DNA of 58,555 nucleotides from Burkholderiales bacterium (GTDB lineage: Bacteria; Pseudomonadota; Gammaproteobacteria; Burkholderiales; Burkholderiaceae_C). The notes beneath the pieces were generated by a model, which saw only the letters and a list, made by a program, of their open reading frames with translations, had not been told where the DNA came from and made no database searches. Location: the NCBI GenBank assembly GCA_947464185.1, contig CANHVY010000026.1, positions 1-58,555 on the forward strand, given 5' to 3'. This document shows positions 16,739 to 24,879 of the stretch, piece after piece. Both the position numbers and the translations under genes were made by a program. Each line of letters opens with the position of its first letter. Within the stretch, counting starts at the first letter, position 1.

Positions 16739-18952
16739 TCAAGCGCCTTCTGCGGCATGCACCGCCTGCAAGAGCTTGTCCGGGGTCAGCGGCAAGCTGC
16801 GCACCCGCACGCCCAGGGCGTCCGCCACAGCGTTGGCAATGGCCGCAGCCACCGGTCCCTGCGCGGCCTCGCCGGCGCCCAGGCTGGGTTGGTCGGGACG
16901 GTCCAGCACATGTACCCGCACCCGCGGCACTTCCGAGAACCGCAGCACGGGGTAGCTCTCCCAGCCCGTGCTGGTCAGGCCATCGGGCGTGAACGCCACC
17001 TGCTCCTTCAGTGTCCAGCTGGTGCTCTGCACCGCCCCGCCTTCGATCTGGTTGACCACGCCGTCCAGGTCCACGACGGTGCCCACGTCCACCGCCAGAT
17101 CCAGGTCCAGCACGCGCACGGTGTCGGTCACCTGCACCCGTGCGATCACGGCGCACCACGCGCCAGTGTTCTTGTAGCGCGCCCAAGCCAGGCCATGGCC
17201 CATGCCCTCGGCCGCCTGGGCTCGTCGGGGCCACCATGTCGAGCGCTCGGTCACCGCGTTCAGCACCGCGATGGCCCGTTCGTCGTCGAGATGGCGCTGG
17301 CGGAAGGCCAGGGGGTCCTGCCCCAGGGCGCGTGCCATCTCGTCCATGAAGCTCTCGATGGCAAAGACGTTGGCGTAGCCGCCCAGTGCGCGCATGGCCG
17401 AGGTGCGCAGCGGCATCACGGTCAGGCGATGGTTCAGTACCTCGAGGTGGGGCACCGTGTAGGCCGGCACGGCGTTACGGTCGGCCCCACCCCCGGCGGC
17501 CAGCGGCGGGTTGATGGGCAGGGGCAGGGCCGTGGCCTGCGCGCGCTCGCTGGCGGCCAGCAAGGTGGGCGCGCGGGCGCGGCCGGGGCGTGAGCTGTGC
17601 CCGTTGGACCACAGCGCATGCCGCCAGTGGGTGATCTGCCCGGTGTCGTCCACCCGGGCCTCCAGGCGCACCAGTTGCGCGGCCCCCAGGGGGCTGTGGG
17701 TCAGCTCGTCTTCACGCGACCACAGCACGCGCACCGGCTTGCCGGTGCAGCGCAGCGCCATCAGCACCGCGTCCAGGGCCACGTCGTCGGCACCGTTGTG
17801 GCCGTAGCAGCCGGCACCCTCCACATGGTGAAGCGTGATGGCCTCCTTGGGTACCGGCAACGCTTCCTGTGACAGCGCCAGCACCAGGTCGTCACGCAGG
17901 TTGTGGATGCCCTGGCTGTGGGTCCAGACCTCCAAGGCTGTGCCGTCCCAGCGTGCGATGGCACAGGACGGCCCGATGGAGGCGTGGGCGAGGTAGGGCT
18001 TGAAGTACTCGCCCCGGAAGACCTGGCCGTCTGACGGAAGTTCGGGTTCGCCACGCCGGGCGGACACGGTCTGCTCACAGGGCGCCTGTTGCAGGAAGTC
18101 GGGCAGGGCGTGGGGGTCGGGCAGTGGCGAGCCTTGTCCCCAGGGCAGGCGGCTGCGCAGGCTCTGCGCGGCGGCGTCGGCGTCACGCTCCCGCTCGGCC
18201 ACCACGGCCACAAAGCGCCCGTCGGCCCAGGCCTTCACCTGCGGCATCTGCGCCTGCAGGTCTTGCAGCACGTCGGATGCGGCGTCGGGCAGCAGCGCGT
18301 CCAGCAGCGGCGCACGCAGCACCCGGCCGTGCCACATGCCGGGCAGTCGCAGATCGTGCACAAAGCGCGGACGCCCCAGCACCTTGTCGTTCAGGTCCGG
18401 CCTGGGCAGCAGCGTGCGGCCCAGCAGGGTACGGTCTTCGGGGCGCTTGGGCGGGTAGCGGCCGGTGTATTCCTGGTCCAGGTCTCCGGCGGTCAGCAGG
18501 CTCCAGAAGTCGCCCAGCGCCTGTCCGTCGGGTCCGGTGACACGGCCTTCGTGCACCTGCAGTTGTTCGGGGTTGTGTCCGCTCTTGGTCGCGGCCTTCT
18601 CCAGCGCCAGCCCGCGCACTTCGGCGCAGGCGTGACGCAGGGCGCCGCCGCTGTCCTGCACCGACAGGCTGCCCGAGGTCATGCCCTCGTCCGGGCCGTG
18701 GGCAGTGCTGGCCGTGACCAGGGTGAGGGCCTCGGGGGGAAGGTCAAGCTCTTCCGCCGCGATCAGCCGCAGTGCATTGAGGATGCCTTGCCCCAGTTCG
18801 GCCTTGCCCGTGAAGACGTCCACACGTCCGCCCTCGGCCAGGCGGATCCACTTCGACAGCCTGCGGTTGGTGTGCAGGCTGCCCGGCAACTGCGCCCGGC
18901 CGTCGGTACGGTCGATGACGAAGCCGCGTGGGGCGCTGGTGGCCATGGACAT
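16739..18952 (-). CDS. Molybdopterin-binding catalytic subunit of a xanthine dehydrogenase-family hydroxylase
   Basis: 737 residues, the size of isoquinoline 1-oxidoreductase beta-type subunits. The N-terminal GKAELGQGILNALRLIAAEE is a hallmark of this subgroup. Cofactor-binding regions include MTSGSLSVQDSGGALR and RTSAMRALGGYANVFAIESF, and the catalytic Glu is in LGAGEAAQGPVAAAI near residue 691. Such enzymes hydroxylate N-heterocycles or aldehydes with water-derived oxygen. No cytochrome domain is present, unlike nicotinate dehydrogenase NicB. It precedes the iron-sulfur subunit by two bases and follows the dehydrogenase gene by 28 bases. No signal peptide is evident; the location is probably the cytoplasm. 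Confidence 0.93.
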   Translation of the reverse strand: MSMATSAPRGFVIDRTDGRAQLPGSLHTNRRLSKWIRLAEGGRVDVFTGKAELGQGILNALRLIAAEELDLPPEALTLVTASTAHGPDEGMTSGSLSVQDSGGALRHACAEVRGLALEKAATKSGHNPEQLQVHEGRVTGPDGQALGDFWSLLTAGDLDQEYTGRYPPKRPEDRTLLGRTLLPRPDLNDKVLGRPRFVHDLRLPGMWHGRVLRAPLLDALLPDAASDVLQDLQAQMPQVKAWADGRFVAVVAERERDADAAAQSLRSRLPWGQGSPLPDPHALPDFLQQAPCEQTVSARRGEPELPSDGQVFRGEYFKPYLAHASIGPSCAIARWDGTALEVWTHSQGIHNLRDDLVLALSQEALPVPKEAITLHHVEGAGCYGHNGADDVALDAVLMALRCTGKPVRVLWSREDELTHSPLGAAQLVRLEARVDDTGQITHWRHALWSNGHSSRPGRARAPTLLAASERAQATALPLPINPPLAAGGGADRNAVPAYTVPHLEVLNHRLTVMPLRTSAMRALGGYANVFAIESFMDEMARALGQDPLAFRQRHLDDERAIAVLNAVTERSTWWPRRAQAAEGMGHGLAWARYKNTGAWCAVIARVQVTDTVRVLDLDLAVDVGTVVDLDGVVNQIEGGAVQSTSWTLKEQVAFTPDGLTSTGWESYPVLRFSEVPRVRVHVLDRPDQPSLGAGEAAQGPVAAAIANAVADALGVRVRSLPLTPDKLLQAVHAAEGA

Positions 18953-18980
18953 GGGGTGGGCGGCTCAGTTCACGGGTTCG

Positions 18981-20033
18981 TCAGACCAGCGGCGCAATGC
19001 CGAGTTCACCTGCCAGCGTGGTCAGGTCGGCCACCACGCCTGCGGACAGCGGAATGCCCGTGGCCGCGTACTGCTGCCGCCGCTGGTGGCTCTGCTCGCC
19101 CGGCAGCCAGATGCGCTCCACACCCGGCAGGCGCTCGGCACCGCGCAGGTCGCGCACCAGCTTGTCCACGGCGTGCTTGAAGTCCTGCGGGTCGCCAAAA
19201 GCGGCCAGATCGATCACCAGGATGGCCTGGCCGGTGTTGGTCACACTCACGTGGTCAGCGTTGAAGTCGATCACGTCCCGCCCCATGGCCGCACCGCCCA
19301 AGGTGCCGGCCAGCAGGCCGACGATGAGCGCCAGGCCGTAGCCCTTGTGCCCGCCGATGGGCAGCAGGAAGCCTTCGCCCGAGCGGTTGGGATCCAGCAG
19401 CGGCTTGCCCTGGCGGTCGATCATCCAGCCCTCGGGCATCATCGCGCCGGCCTTGGCCTTGGCCTTGACCTTGCCGTAGGCCGCCACCGTGGTGGCCATG
19501 TCCAGCACCACGGGCGGTTCCTCCGCCGCCGGAACGCCGGCCGAGATGGGGTTGGTGGACAGCAGCATGTCCATGCCGCCCCATGGCGGGAGGTGGTTGG
19601 CATTGCCCACCGCGAAATACAGCCCCAGCATGTCGTGCTGCAGCGGCTTGCGGGCGTAAAGCGACGCCGGGCCGGCGTGGTTGCTCATGCGGGTGCTGAC
19701 CCAGGCCACGCCAGTGTCACGGGCCTTGGCGATGGCCAGGTCCACGGCCTTGCTGACCACCAGATGGCCCATGCCGTTGTCGCCGTCCACCACCGCCATG
19801 GCCGCCCGCTCACGCACCACCTTGATGTCCGGGTGGATGTTGATGCCCCCCGCCCGGATGCGCTTGATGTACTGCGGCAGGCGGATCACGCCATGTCCAT
19901 CCGAGCCTTGCAGGTCGGCCTCGGCCATGAGCGAGGCCACCTGGGTGGCGTCGGCCTCGGGCAGGCCCTGGCTCAGGAAGGCTGACTGGATGAAGGCTTT
20001 CAGGGCCTCGAAGCGGACGGTGGCGGCAGGCAT
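18981..20033 (-). CDS. Malate/L-lactate dehydrogenase family (Ldh2) NAD(P)-dependent oxidoreductase
   Basis: About 350 residues; the ATG at 20033 (MPAATVRFEAL) is preferred over one two codons upstream. The Ldh_2 family is recognised from EADLQGSDGHGVIRLPQYIK, NHAGPASLYA, STNPISAGVPA and IGGHKGYGLALIVGLLAG. The DGHG segment carries the catalytic His. Enzymes of this family oxidise 2-hydroxy acids or reduce 2-oxo acids and cyclic imines such as delta1-piperideine-2-carboxylate. It is the first gene of the - strand run, with a LysR gene divergent 129 bases away. Substrate not determinable. Confidence 0.92.
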   Translation of the reverse strand: MPAATVRFEALKAFIQSAFLSQGLPEADATQVASLMAEADLQGSDGHGVIRLPQYIKRIRAGGINIHPDIKVVRERAAMAVVDGDNGMGHLVVSKAVDLAIAKARDTGVAWVSTRMSNHAGPASLYARKPLQHDMLGLYFAVGNANHLPPWGGMDMLLSTNPISAGVPAAEEPPVVLDMATTVAAYGKVKAKAKAGAMMPEGWMIDRQGKPLLDPNRSGEGFLLPIGGHKGYGLALIVGLLAGTLGGAAMGRDVIDFNADHVSVTNTGQAILVIDLAAFGDPQDFKHAVDKLVRDLRGAERLPGVERIWLPGEQSHQRRQQYAATGIPLSAGVVADLTTLAGELGIAPLV

Positions 20034-20115
20034 GGTCAAGGAGCCGGCGGGCTCGGGTCAGGATGCCGTCAGGTTAGCAGTCGGGGCGCCGAAGTCCAAT
20101 GCTGGATTTGGCCTT

Positions 20116-20133
20116 TGCCATATCATTTCGGCA
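20116..20133. promoter_or_regulatory. Candidate LysR-binding dyad (TGCC-N10-GGCA)
   Basis: TGCC at 20116-20119 and GGCA at 20130-20133 form an inverted repeat with an AT-rich centre (ATATCATTTC), 30 bases upstream of the LysR start and within the divergent promoter region. The size and dyad match the usual LysR-type box. Assignment rests on position and symmetry only. Confidence 0.4.
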
Positions 20134-20162
20134 TCGCATCAGGGTGAACCCGGAGGCCGAAC

Positions 20163-21098
20163 TTGCACCTGCGCACCCTTCGCAATTTCATCGCCGTGGC
20201 CGATGCCGGCAGCCTCACCGCCGCCGCGGCTGCAATACCGATCGCGCAGCCCGCATTGACCCGTCAGTTGCGCGAACTGGAGCGCGAGACGGGCGTGCAA
20301 CTGGTGCAGCGCTTGCCGCGCGGCGTTCGCCTGACCCCTGCCGGCGTGACCTTCTACGAGTCCGCCCAGCGCATCCTGGCCGAGGCCACGCAGATGAGCC
20401 AGCGCCTGGCGCGCAGCCGAACCGGCAGCCGCGCCAGTGTCACGGTGGGCGTGTCGCCCACGCTCGCGCGCGTGCTGTTGCCGGGCCTGTTCGAGCACTG
20501 TGCCAACAGTCCGCAGGACGTGGTGCTGCGCTCGCGGGAGGCCTTCACGCCCGCGTTGCTGGACTGGCTGGAGCGCGGCATCATCGACATGGCCGTGGTG
20601 ACCAATCCGGAATCCGGCCGCCCGCTGGCCCTGCAGCCGCTGCTGGGCGAACCCTTCGCCCTGGTGGCGCATGCCTCCTTGCGCGTCGGGCCGGTGGTGT
20701 CGGTGCCGCAACTGGCACGCATCCCCGTGCTGATGACCAGCCTGCACCGCGGCATCCTTGAGCGCCAGATGCGATCTCTGGGCAAGACCTTGAACGTGCA
20801 GGCCGAGATCGATTCGGTGGAGGCCATCCGGGAACTGGTGATGCGCGGACGCTGGGCCACCATCATGCCGGTGTCGGTGTTCAAGGCCCACCCGCTGCCG
20901 CCGGAGCTGGCGTTGTCTGAGATTTCAGGCGTGCAACTGAACCGGCTGCTGGTGCTGGCCACGCGGGCCGACCCGCGCCCGCCGCCGGCCCTGGCGCTGG
21001 TGCAGGAGATGCTGGACGCGGAGTTCTCGCGCCTGGTGCGTCAGGGCACCTTCAGCTTCGGGCCGGGGCAAGCAGAAAGTCCAGCACGGCCCGGTTGA
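20163..21098 (+). CDS. LysR-family transcriptional regulator
   Basis: 311 residues starting from a TTG at 20163, which places the conserved MHLRTLRNFIAVADAGSLTA at the N-terminus. The winged helix-turn-helix spans about residues 1-60, with the recognition helix IAQPALTRQLRELERETG. The rest is a type 2 periplasmic-binding-like effector domain. The gene is divergent from the fifteen-gene - strand run at 5484-20033, the usual arrangement for a LysR activator of a catabolic operon. Its 3' end overlaps the convergent hydrolase gene by 47 bases. The inducer is unknown. Confidence 0.94.
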   Translation: MHLRTLRNFIAVADAGSLTAAAAAIPIAQPALTRQLRELERETGVQLVQRLPRGVRLTPAGVTFYESAQRILAEATQMSQRLARSRTGSRASVTVGVSPTLARVLLPGLFEHCANSPQDVVLRSREAFTPALLDWLERGIIDMAVVTNPESGRPLALQPLLGEPFALVAHASLRVGPVVSVPQLARIPVLMTSLHRGILERQMRSLGKTLNVQAEIDSVEAIRELVMRGRWATIMPVSVFKAHPLPPELALSEISGVQLNRLLVLATRADPRPPPALALVQEMLDAEFSRLVRQGTFSFGPGQAESPARPG

Positions 21099-21843
21099 AG
21101 GCCTGGGCCTGTTCCAGGTTGGGCAGGTGCGCGGCGTCGGCCAGCACCTGCAGCCGGGCGCCGGGCCAGTGCTCGGCGATAAGCTGCGCCATGGCGGGCG
21201 GTGTGCCCTGGTCCTGGTCACCCACCAGCACCAGCGCGGGATGACCCAGGGTGTGCAGCCTCTCCAGTGTGCTGACACCGGCAATCGCGGCACAGCATCC
21301 GGCGTAGCCTTCCACGGGCGTGCGGGCGATCATGGCGCCTATCTGGGTCATGAGGGTCGGTTCGCGTGCACGGAAGGGCTGCGTGAACCAGCGTGACAGC
21401 GTGCCTTCCACCAACGCCGCCATGCCCGAGGCGCGCGCGGCCTGTGCGCGCTCGGCCCACATCTGCACGGCGTTCGGTGCACCCTGGCCCGTGGTGTCGG
21501 CCAGCACCACGCGGTCCAGCACCTCGGGGTGGCGCAGGGCCATCACCTGCCCGATCATGCCCCCCATGGACAGGCCCAGCCAGTGGGTACGCGCCACGCC
21601 CAGGTGCGCCAGCAGGCCGCGCGCGTCATCGGCCATCTGCTCCAGGCTGTAGGGCCCTGGCGGGGCATCGGTCTGCCCGTGGCCACGCGTGTCCACGTTG
21701 AGGACGGTGAAATGCGCGCTCAGCGCCTCCACCTGGGGCGCCCACATGCCCCCGTGCGCGGCCAGCGAGTGGGACAGGGTGACCCACGGGCCCTGGCCCG
21801 AGATCTCGTAGTGGATGTCGATGTCGCCGATGCGTGCCTTCAT
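21052..21843 (-). CDS. Alpha/beta hydrolase, 3-oxoadipate enol-lactonase-like
   Basis: 263 residues from the ATG at 21843. Triad candidates are Ser in LGLSMGGMIGQ (about residue 95), Asp in VLVGDQDQGTPP and His in ADAAHLPNLEQ. NVDTRGHGQTDAPPGPYSLE is typical of PcaD-type enol-lactonases. PcaD opens 3-oxoadipate enol-lactone in the protocatechuate branch, but no other pca gene is present, so a related lactone, ester or C-C bond is possible. It is the last gene of the - strand block headed by the Gfo/Idh/MocA gene and lies 31 bases after the GlcG/HbpS-like gene. Confidence 0.88.
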   Translation of the reverse strand: MKARIGDIDIHYEISGQGPWVTLSHSLAAHGGMWAPQVEALSAHFTVLNVDTRGHGQTDAPPGPYSLEQMADDARGLLAHLGVARTHWLGLSMGGMIGQVMALRHPEVLDRVVLADTTGQGAPNAVQMWAERAQAARASGMAALVEGTLSRWFTQPFRAREPTLMTQIGAMIARTPVEGYAGCCAAIAGVSTLERLHTLGHPALVLVGDQDQGTPPAMAQLIAEHWPGARLQVLADAAHLPNLEQAQAFNRAVLDFLLAPARS

Positions 21844-21874
21844 GGAGCCTCCGTGCGCTGGGGTGGGGCGCTGT

Positions 21875-22336
21875 TCAGGGCTTGGGGCCGCCGCAGTCGG
21901 GCACCAGGCCGGTGGACTCGATGCCGGCGACGGCGCAGATCTCGTCATTGGCGGAGGTCTCACCGCTCACGCCCACCGCACCCAGCAACTGGCCTTGCGC
22001 GTCGCGGATCAGCACGCCGCCACGCACGGGCACCAGGTTGCCCTCGCTGAGGCCCTGCACCGCCTGGATGAAGCCCGGCACGTGGCCGTAGCGCTTCTCC
22101 AACTCCTGCCCGCCGAAGCCCATGCCCAAGGCGCCCAGCGCCTTGCCGCGGGCGATCTGGAAGCGGTACAGGCTGGTGCCCTCTTCCGCCAGGAAGGCCT
22201 TGAGCGTGCCGCGCGGGTCCAGCACGGCCACGGCCAGCGGCAGCATGCCGGCGGCGCGGCCTTTGGCCAGGGTGGCCTGGGCAATGTCCAGCGCGCCTTC
22301 CAGCGCGATCGAGGAGAAGGAGTGGGTCAGGGACAT
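21875..22336 (-). CDS. GlcG/HbpS family heme-binding-type protein
   Basis: 153 residues covering one GlcG/HbpS (formerly DUF336) domain. Recognisable parts are LAVAVLDPRGTLKAFLAEEG, ARGKALGALGMGFGGQ, the central loop LSEGNLVPVRGGVLIRD and the C-terminal GAVGVSGETSANDEICAVAG. Family members bind heme or degraded heme in Streptomyces and are common beside glycolate and aromatic catabolic genes, usually without a known function. There is no signal peptide. The gene is 95 bases after the luciferase-like monooxygenase gene. Confidence 0.9.
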   Translation of the reverse strand: MSLTHSFSSIALEGALDIAQATLAKGRAAGMLPLAVAVLDPRGTLKAFLAEEGTSLYRFQIARGKALGALGMGFGGQELEKRYGHVPGFIQAVQGLSEGNLVPVRGGVLIRDAQGQLLGAVGVSGETSANDEICAVAGIESTGLVPDCGGPKP

Positions 22337-22431
22337 GGTGATGTGCTGCAGTTGAAGACCGTGAAGGGTAAGGGGAGAGGGCCGCGAAGCTTCCAGGGTT
22401 GCCTGGAGCCGTGCAGGCCCAGGTTTACGGT

Positions 22432-23529
22432 TCAGTGGTTGGTGGCGCCGATCGCCGCATTCACGCGCGGCATCACCTCGGTGGCAAACAACTCCATGGA
22501 GCGTTTGCCCAGCGCCGGGTCCTGCCAGTCGTGGCAGGCATAGACCAGGTGGCCGAAGTCGCCCACGTGCTCACGGAAGGCCAGGATCTGTTCGACCACC
22601 GAGTTCACCGTGCCCGCCAGCACCAGGCGGTTGGTGACATGCTCGGGCGTCACTTCGCTGTCGGGCATGGCGGGGTCGGTCTTGAACACGTTGCCGCGCC
22701 CACCGCCCACCAGCTTGCGCACCAATTGCTTGAAGTAGAAGTGGTACGGCCCCCCGACTTCGAGCGCGTAGCGCCGCGCCGTGGCTTCGTCGTCGGCCAC
22801 AAAGATGCTCTTGGCCACGCGCCAGCCGTCAGGCGAGGCGACCTTGCCCGCCGCGTTGCAGCCTTCCACATATCTCGGCCAGTGTGTCTTCACCCACTCG
22901 GGCATCAGGAAGTTGGCCGAGATCGGGCCCCAGCCGCGCTTGGCCATCTCGGTCACGCCCTGCGAGAAAGGGGCCACCGCCGTGCCCACGATGGGCGGGT
23001 GCGGGCGCTGGAAGGGCTTCATGATGAAGCCCTGGCCGATCTCCGGGATCATGGTCTTGCCCACGGAGACGTTCCAGAACTGGCCTTGCAGGTCGTACGG
23101 CGGCTCGCTCTCCCAGATCTTCAGCACCATGTTGATGCACTCGACGAACATGGCGTTGCGGTCGCGGCCGAAGTTGCCGAACACCTCTGCGTCCGACATC
23201 AGCCCGCCGGGGCTGATGCCCATGATGAACCGACCCTGCAGCAGGTGGTCCAGCATGGCGGCCTGCGCGGCCACCGCGGCAGGGTGGGAGTTGGGCATGT
23301 TGATCGTGCCCGTGCCCAGCTTGATCTGCTTCGTCTGGCTGGCCAGCGAGGCCAGGAACATCATCGAGGAGGTGACGGTCTCGGCCGCGTCGGTGACGTG
23401 CTCGCCTACGAAGGCTTCCGAGAACCCCAGGCGGTCGGCCAGCAACACGGCCTCCTGGTCCTCCCGCAGGGTCTGGGAGATGTCGCGGCCCGGGGGGTGC
23501 AGCGGCATCATGAAGGTGCTGTAGCGCAT
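22432..23529 (-). CDS. Luciferase-like (LLM class) flavin-dependent monooxygenase
   Basis: 365 residues from the ATG at 23529 (MRYSTFMMPLHPP); the upstream extension is Pro/Arg-rich shadow. The bacterial luciferase TIM-barrel fold is indicated by EDQEAVLLADRLGFSEAFVG, EHVTDAAETVTSSMMFLASL, GTGTINMPNSHPAAVAAQ and the FMN-binding GRFIMGISPGGLMSDAEVFG. Such enzymes need reduced FMN supplied by a separate reductase, and the flavin reductase gene lies 43 bases upstream on the same strand. The two therefore make a two-component monooxygenase acting on an unidentified substrate in this block. Confidence 0.94.
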   Translation of the reverse strand: MRYSTFMMPLHPPGRDISQTLREDQEAVLLADRLGFSEAFVGEHVTDAAETVTSSMMFLASLASQTKQIKLGTGTINMPNSHPAAVAAQAAMLDHLLQGRFIMGISPGGLMSDAEVFGNFGRDRNAMFVECINMVLKIWESEPPYDLQGQFWNVSVGKTMIPEIGQGFIMKPFQRPHPPIVGTAVAPFSQGVTEMAKRGWGPISANFLMPEWVKTHWPRYVEGCNAAGKVASPDGWRVAKSIFVADDEATARRYALEVGGPYHFYFKQLVRKLVGGGRGNVFKTDPAMPDSEVTPEHVTNRLVLAGTVNSVVEQILAFREHVGDFGHLVYACHDWQDPALGKRSMELFATEVMPRVNAAIGATNH

Positions 23530-23572
23530 GGTGCGGTCTTTCCTGGGTTCTGTTGCAGGGCGGTGGTGGGGG

Positions 23573-24115
23573 TCAGGCGGCGCCGGCGGAGGGGGCCGGC
23601 GCCTTGGCGCGCGCGGCACTGGTCTCGAGGGTCACGCCCTGGGCGTAGTGGCCCTGGCAGTACAGCAGCGTGGGCCCCAGCCGGTGGCCGTAGGACTCGA
23701 CGCGGCCGAGGAACAGGATGTGGTCGCCCACCTCCAGGCGCTGCTCGGTGCGGCACTCGAACACCGCCGCGCAGCCCTGCAACACCGGCAGGCCGCACAG
23801 GCCGGGCGTGTGCTCCACCCCCGTGAACTTGTCCGGCACCGCGCTGGCAAAACGCCGGGACAACTCCACCTGTTCCAGCGCGAGGACGTTGATGACGAAG
23901 CGGCCGGTGGCATCAAAGGCGGCCAGGCTGGGTGAGGCGCGGCGCAGACTCCACAGCACGATGGGCGGCTGCAAGGAGACCGAGCTGAACGAATTGGCCG
24001 TCACTCCCACCGGCGAGCCCTGGGCGTCCAACGTGCTGACGATGGTCACGCCGGTGCCGAACCGGCCGAGCGCCCGGCGCAGGTCGGTGGCGTCGATGGG
24101 GGATTGAGTGGTCAT
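23573..24115 (-). CDS. Flavin reductase (HpaC/FlaRed-like) component of a two-component monooxygenase
   Basis: 180 residues from the ATG at 24115. RRALGRFGTGVTIVSTLD, VGVTANSFSSVSLQPPIVLW and FDATGRFVINVLALEQVELS are classic flavin reductase-like domain segments that bind FMN. The C-terminal LLYCQGHYAQG is also typical. It would use NAD(P)H to provide reduced flavin to the luciferase-like oxygenase encoded next. A 20-residue Ala/Lys/Pro-rich tail follows the domain. The TetR regulator gene ends four bases upstream, so the regulator and enzyme pair are probably cotranscribed. Confidence 0.94.
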   Translation of the reverse strand: MTTQSPIDATDLRRALGRFGTGVTIVSTLDAQGSPVGVTANSFSSVSLQPPIVLWSLRRASPSLAAFDATGRFVINVLALEQVELSRRFASAVPDKFTGVEHTPGLCGLPVLQGCAAVFECRTEQRLEVGDHILFLGRVESYGHRLGPTLLYCQGHYAQGVTLETSAARAKAPAPSAGAA

Positions 24116-24119
24116 GTGA

Positions 24120-24860
24120 TTACCGGGAAGTGATCGCTTGATCTGCGTCATGCCCCACCAGTCTGGGCAGCACCACGCGGGCTCCGGCGAGAAAGTGCTC
24201 CACCGTCAGGCTGATCAGGGCGGGCAGGTCGTCCTGCACCGGCACGTCGAAGATCCACTGGCGCTGGCCGAAGTAGAAGACGCGCGCATTGATGCCCCAC
24301 ACCAGTTCGATCTCGGCCGATTTCAGTGGCACGGCCGTCACGTCGGGCAGGCCGAACTCGTGGCGCAGTTCGGCCGCAATCGGCTCCAGGATGCGCTGGC
24401 GCAGCACCGTGAGGTAGCGGCTGTTGATGCTCTCGCCACGCAGGCCCGAGAACATGAAGATACGCACCCAGTCTCGCGTCAGGGCTGCCTTGGCGTATTC
24501 CACATACAGCCGTGTGAGCCGGTCCTGAAGCGACACGCTGCGGTCGTGGATCACGCTCTCCCAGAAGGGGTTCCAACGGCCCATGTACACCACGTCGAAG
24601 ACGCGGTTGATCAGGGCCTCTTTGTTGGGGAAGTACTTGTAGAGCAGGGACTGCGTCACGCCCAGGCGCTTGGCCAGTTCGCGCGTGTCGCCGCCGAACC
24701 CCACCTCGGCAAAGAAGTGCACGGCCTCCTGCACGATGTGGGCCTCCCGCTCGGGAGCGCTGAGCCGGCGTGCGCTGGTGCGGGGTTCGCTGGCCTTGCC
24801 ACGCACGGCCCGGGCCGCGGAGGTGCTGGTGGCTGATTTGGTGGAGGTGCCTGCGCGCAT
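24120..24860 (-). CDS. TetR-family transcriptional regulator
   Basis: 246 residues. A basic, Ser/Thr/Ala-rich tail of about 35 residues precedes the TetR helix-turn-helix, seen in VQEAVHFFAEVGFGGDTREL and AKRLGVTQSLLYKYFPNKEA. The C-terminal ligand domain contains YMGRWNPFWESVIHDRSVSL. It is clearly related to the TetR protein at 35195-35860, which shares the GRWNP segment, DRSV..(R)RL and LAGA..V.PRL near the end. The gene lies between the Gfo/Idh/MocA gene (19 bases upstream) and the flavin reductase, and probably regulates this operon. Confidence 0.93.
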   Translation of the reverse strand: MRAGTSTKSATSTSAARAVRGKASEPRTSARRLSAPEREAHIVQEAVHFFAEVGFGGDTRELAKRLGVTQSLLYKYFPNKEALINRVFDVVYMGRWNPFWESVIHDRSVSLQDRLTRLYVEYAKAALTRDWVRIFMFSGLRGESINSRYLTVLRQRILEPIAAELRHEFGLPDVTAVPLKSAEIELVWGINARVFYFGQRQWIFDVPVQDDLPALISLTVEHFLAGARVVLPRLVGHDADQAITSR

Positions 24861-24879
24861 GCCCGAGCCCGATGTGTGT

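Noticed and set aside
22399..23826. 475-codon + strand open frame opposite the luciferase-like gene
   Set aside because: Antisense shadow; no domain, and the opposite strand encodes a well-supported monooxygenase.
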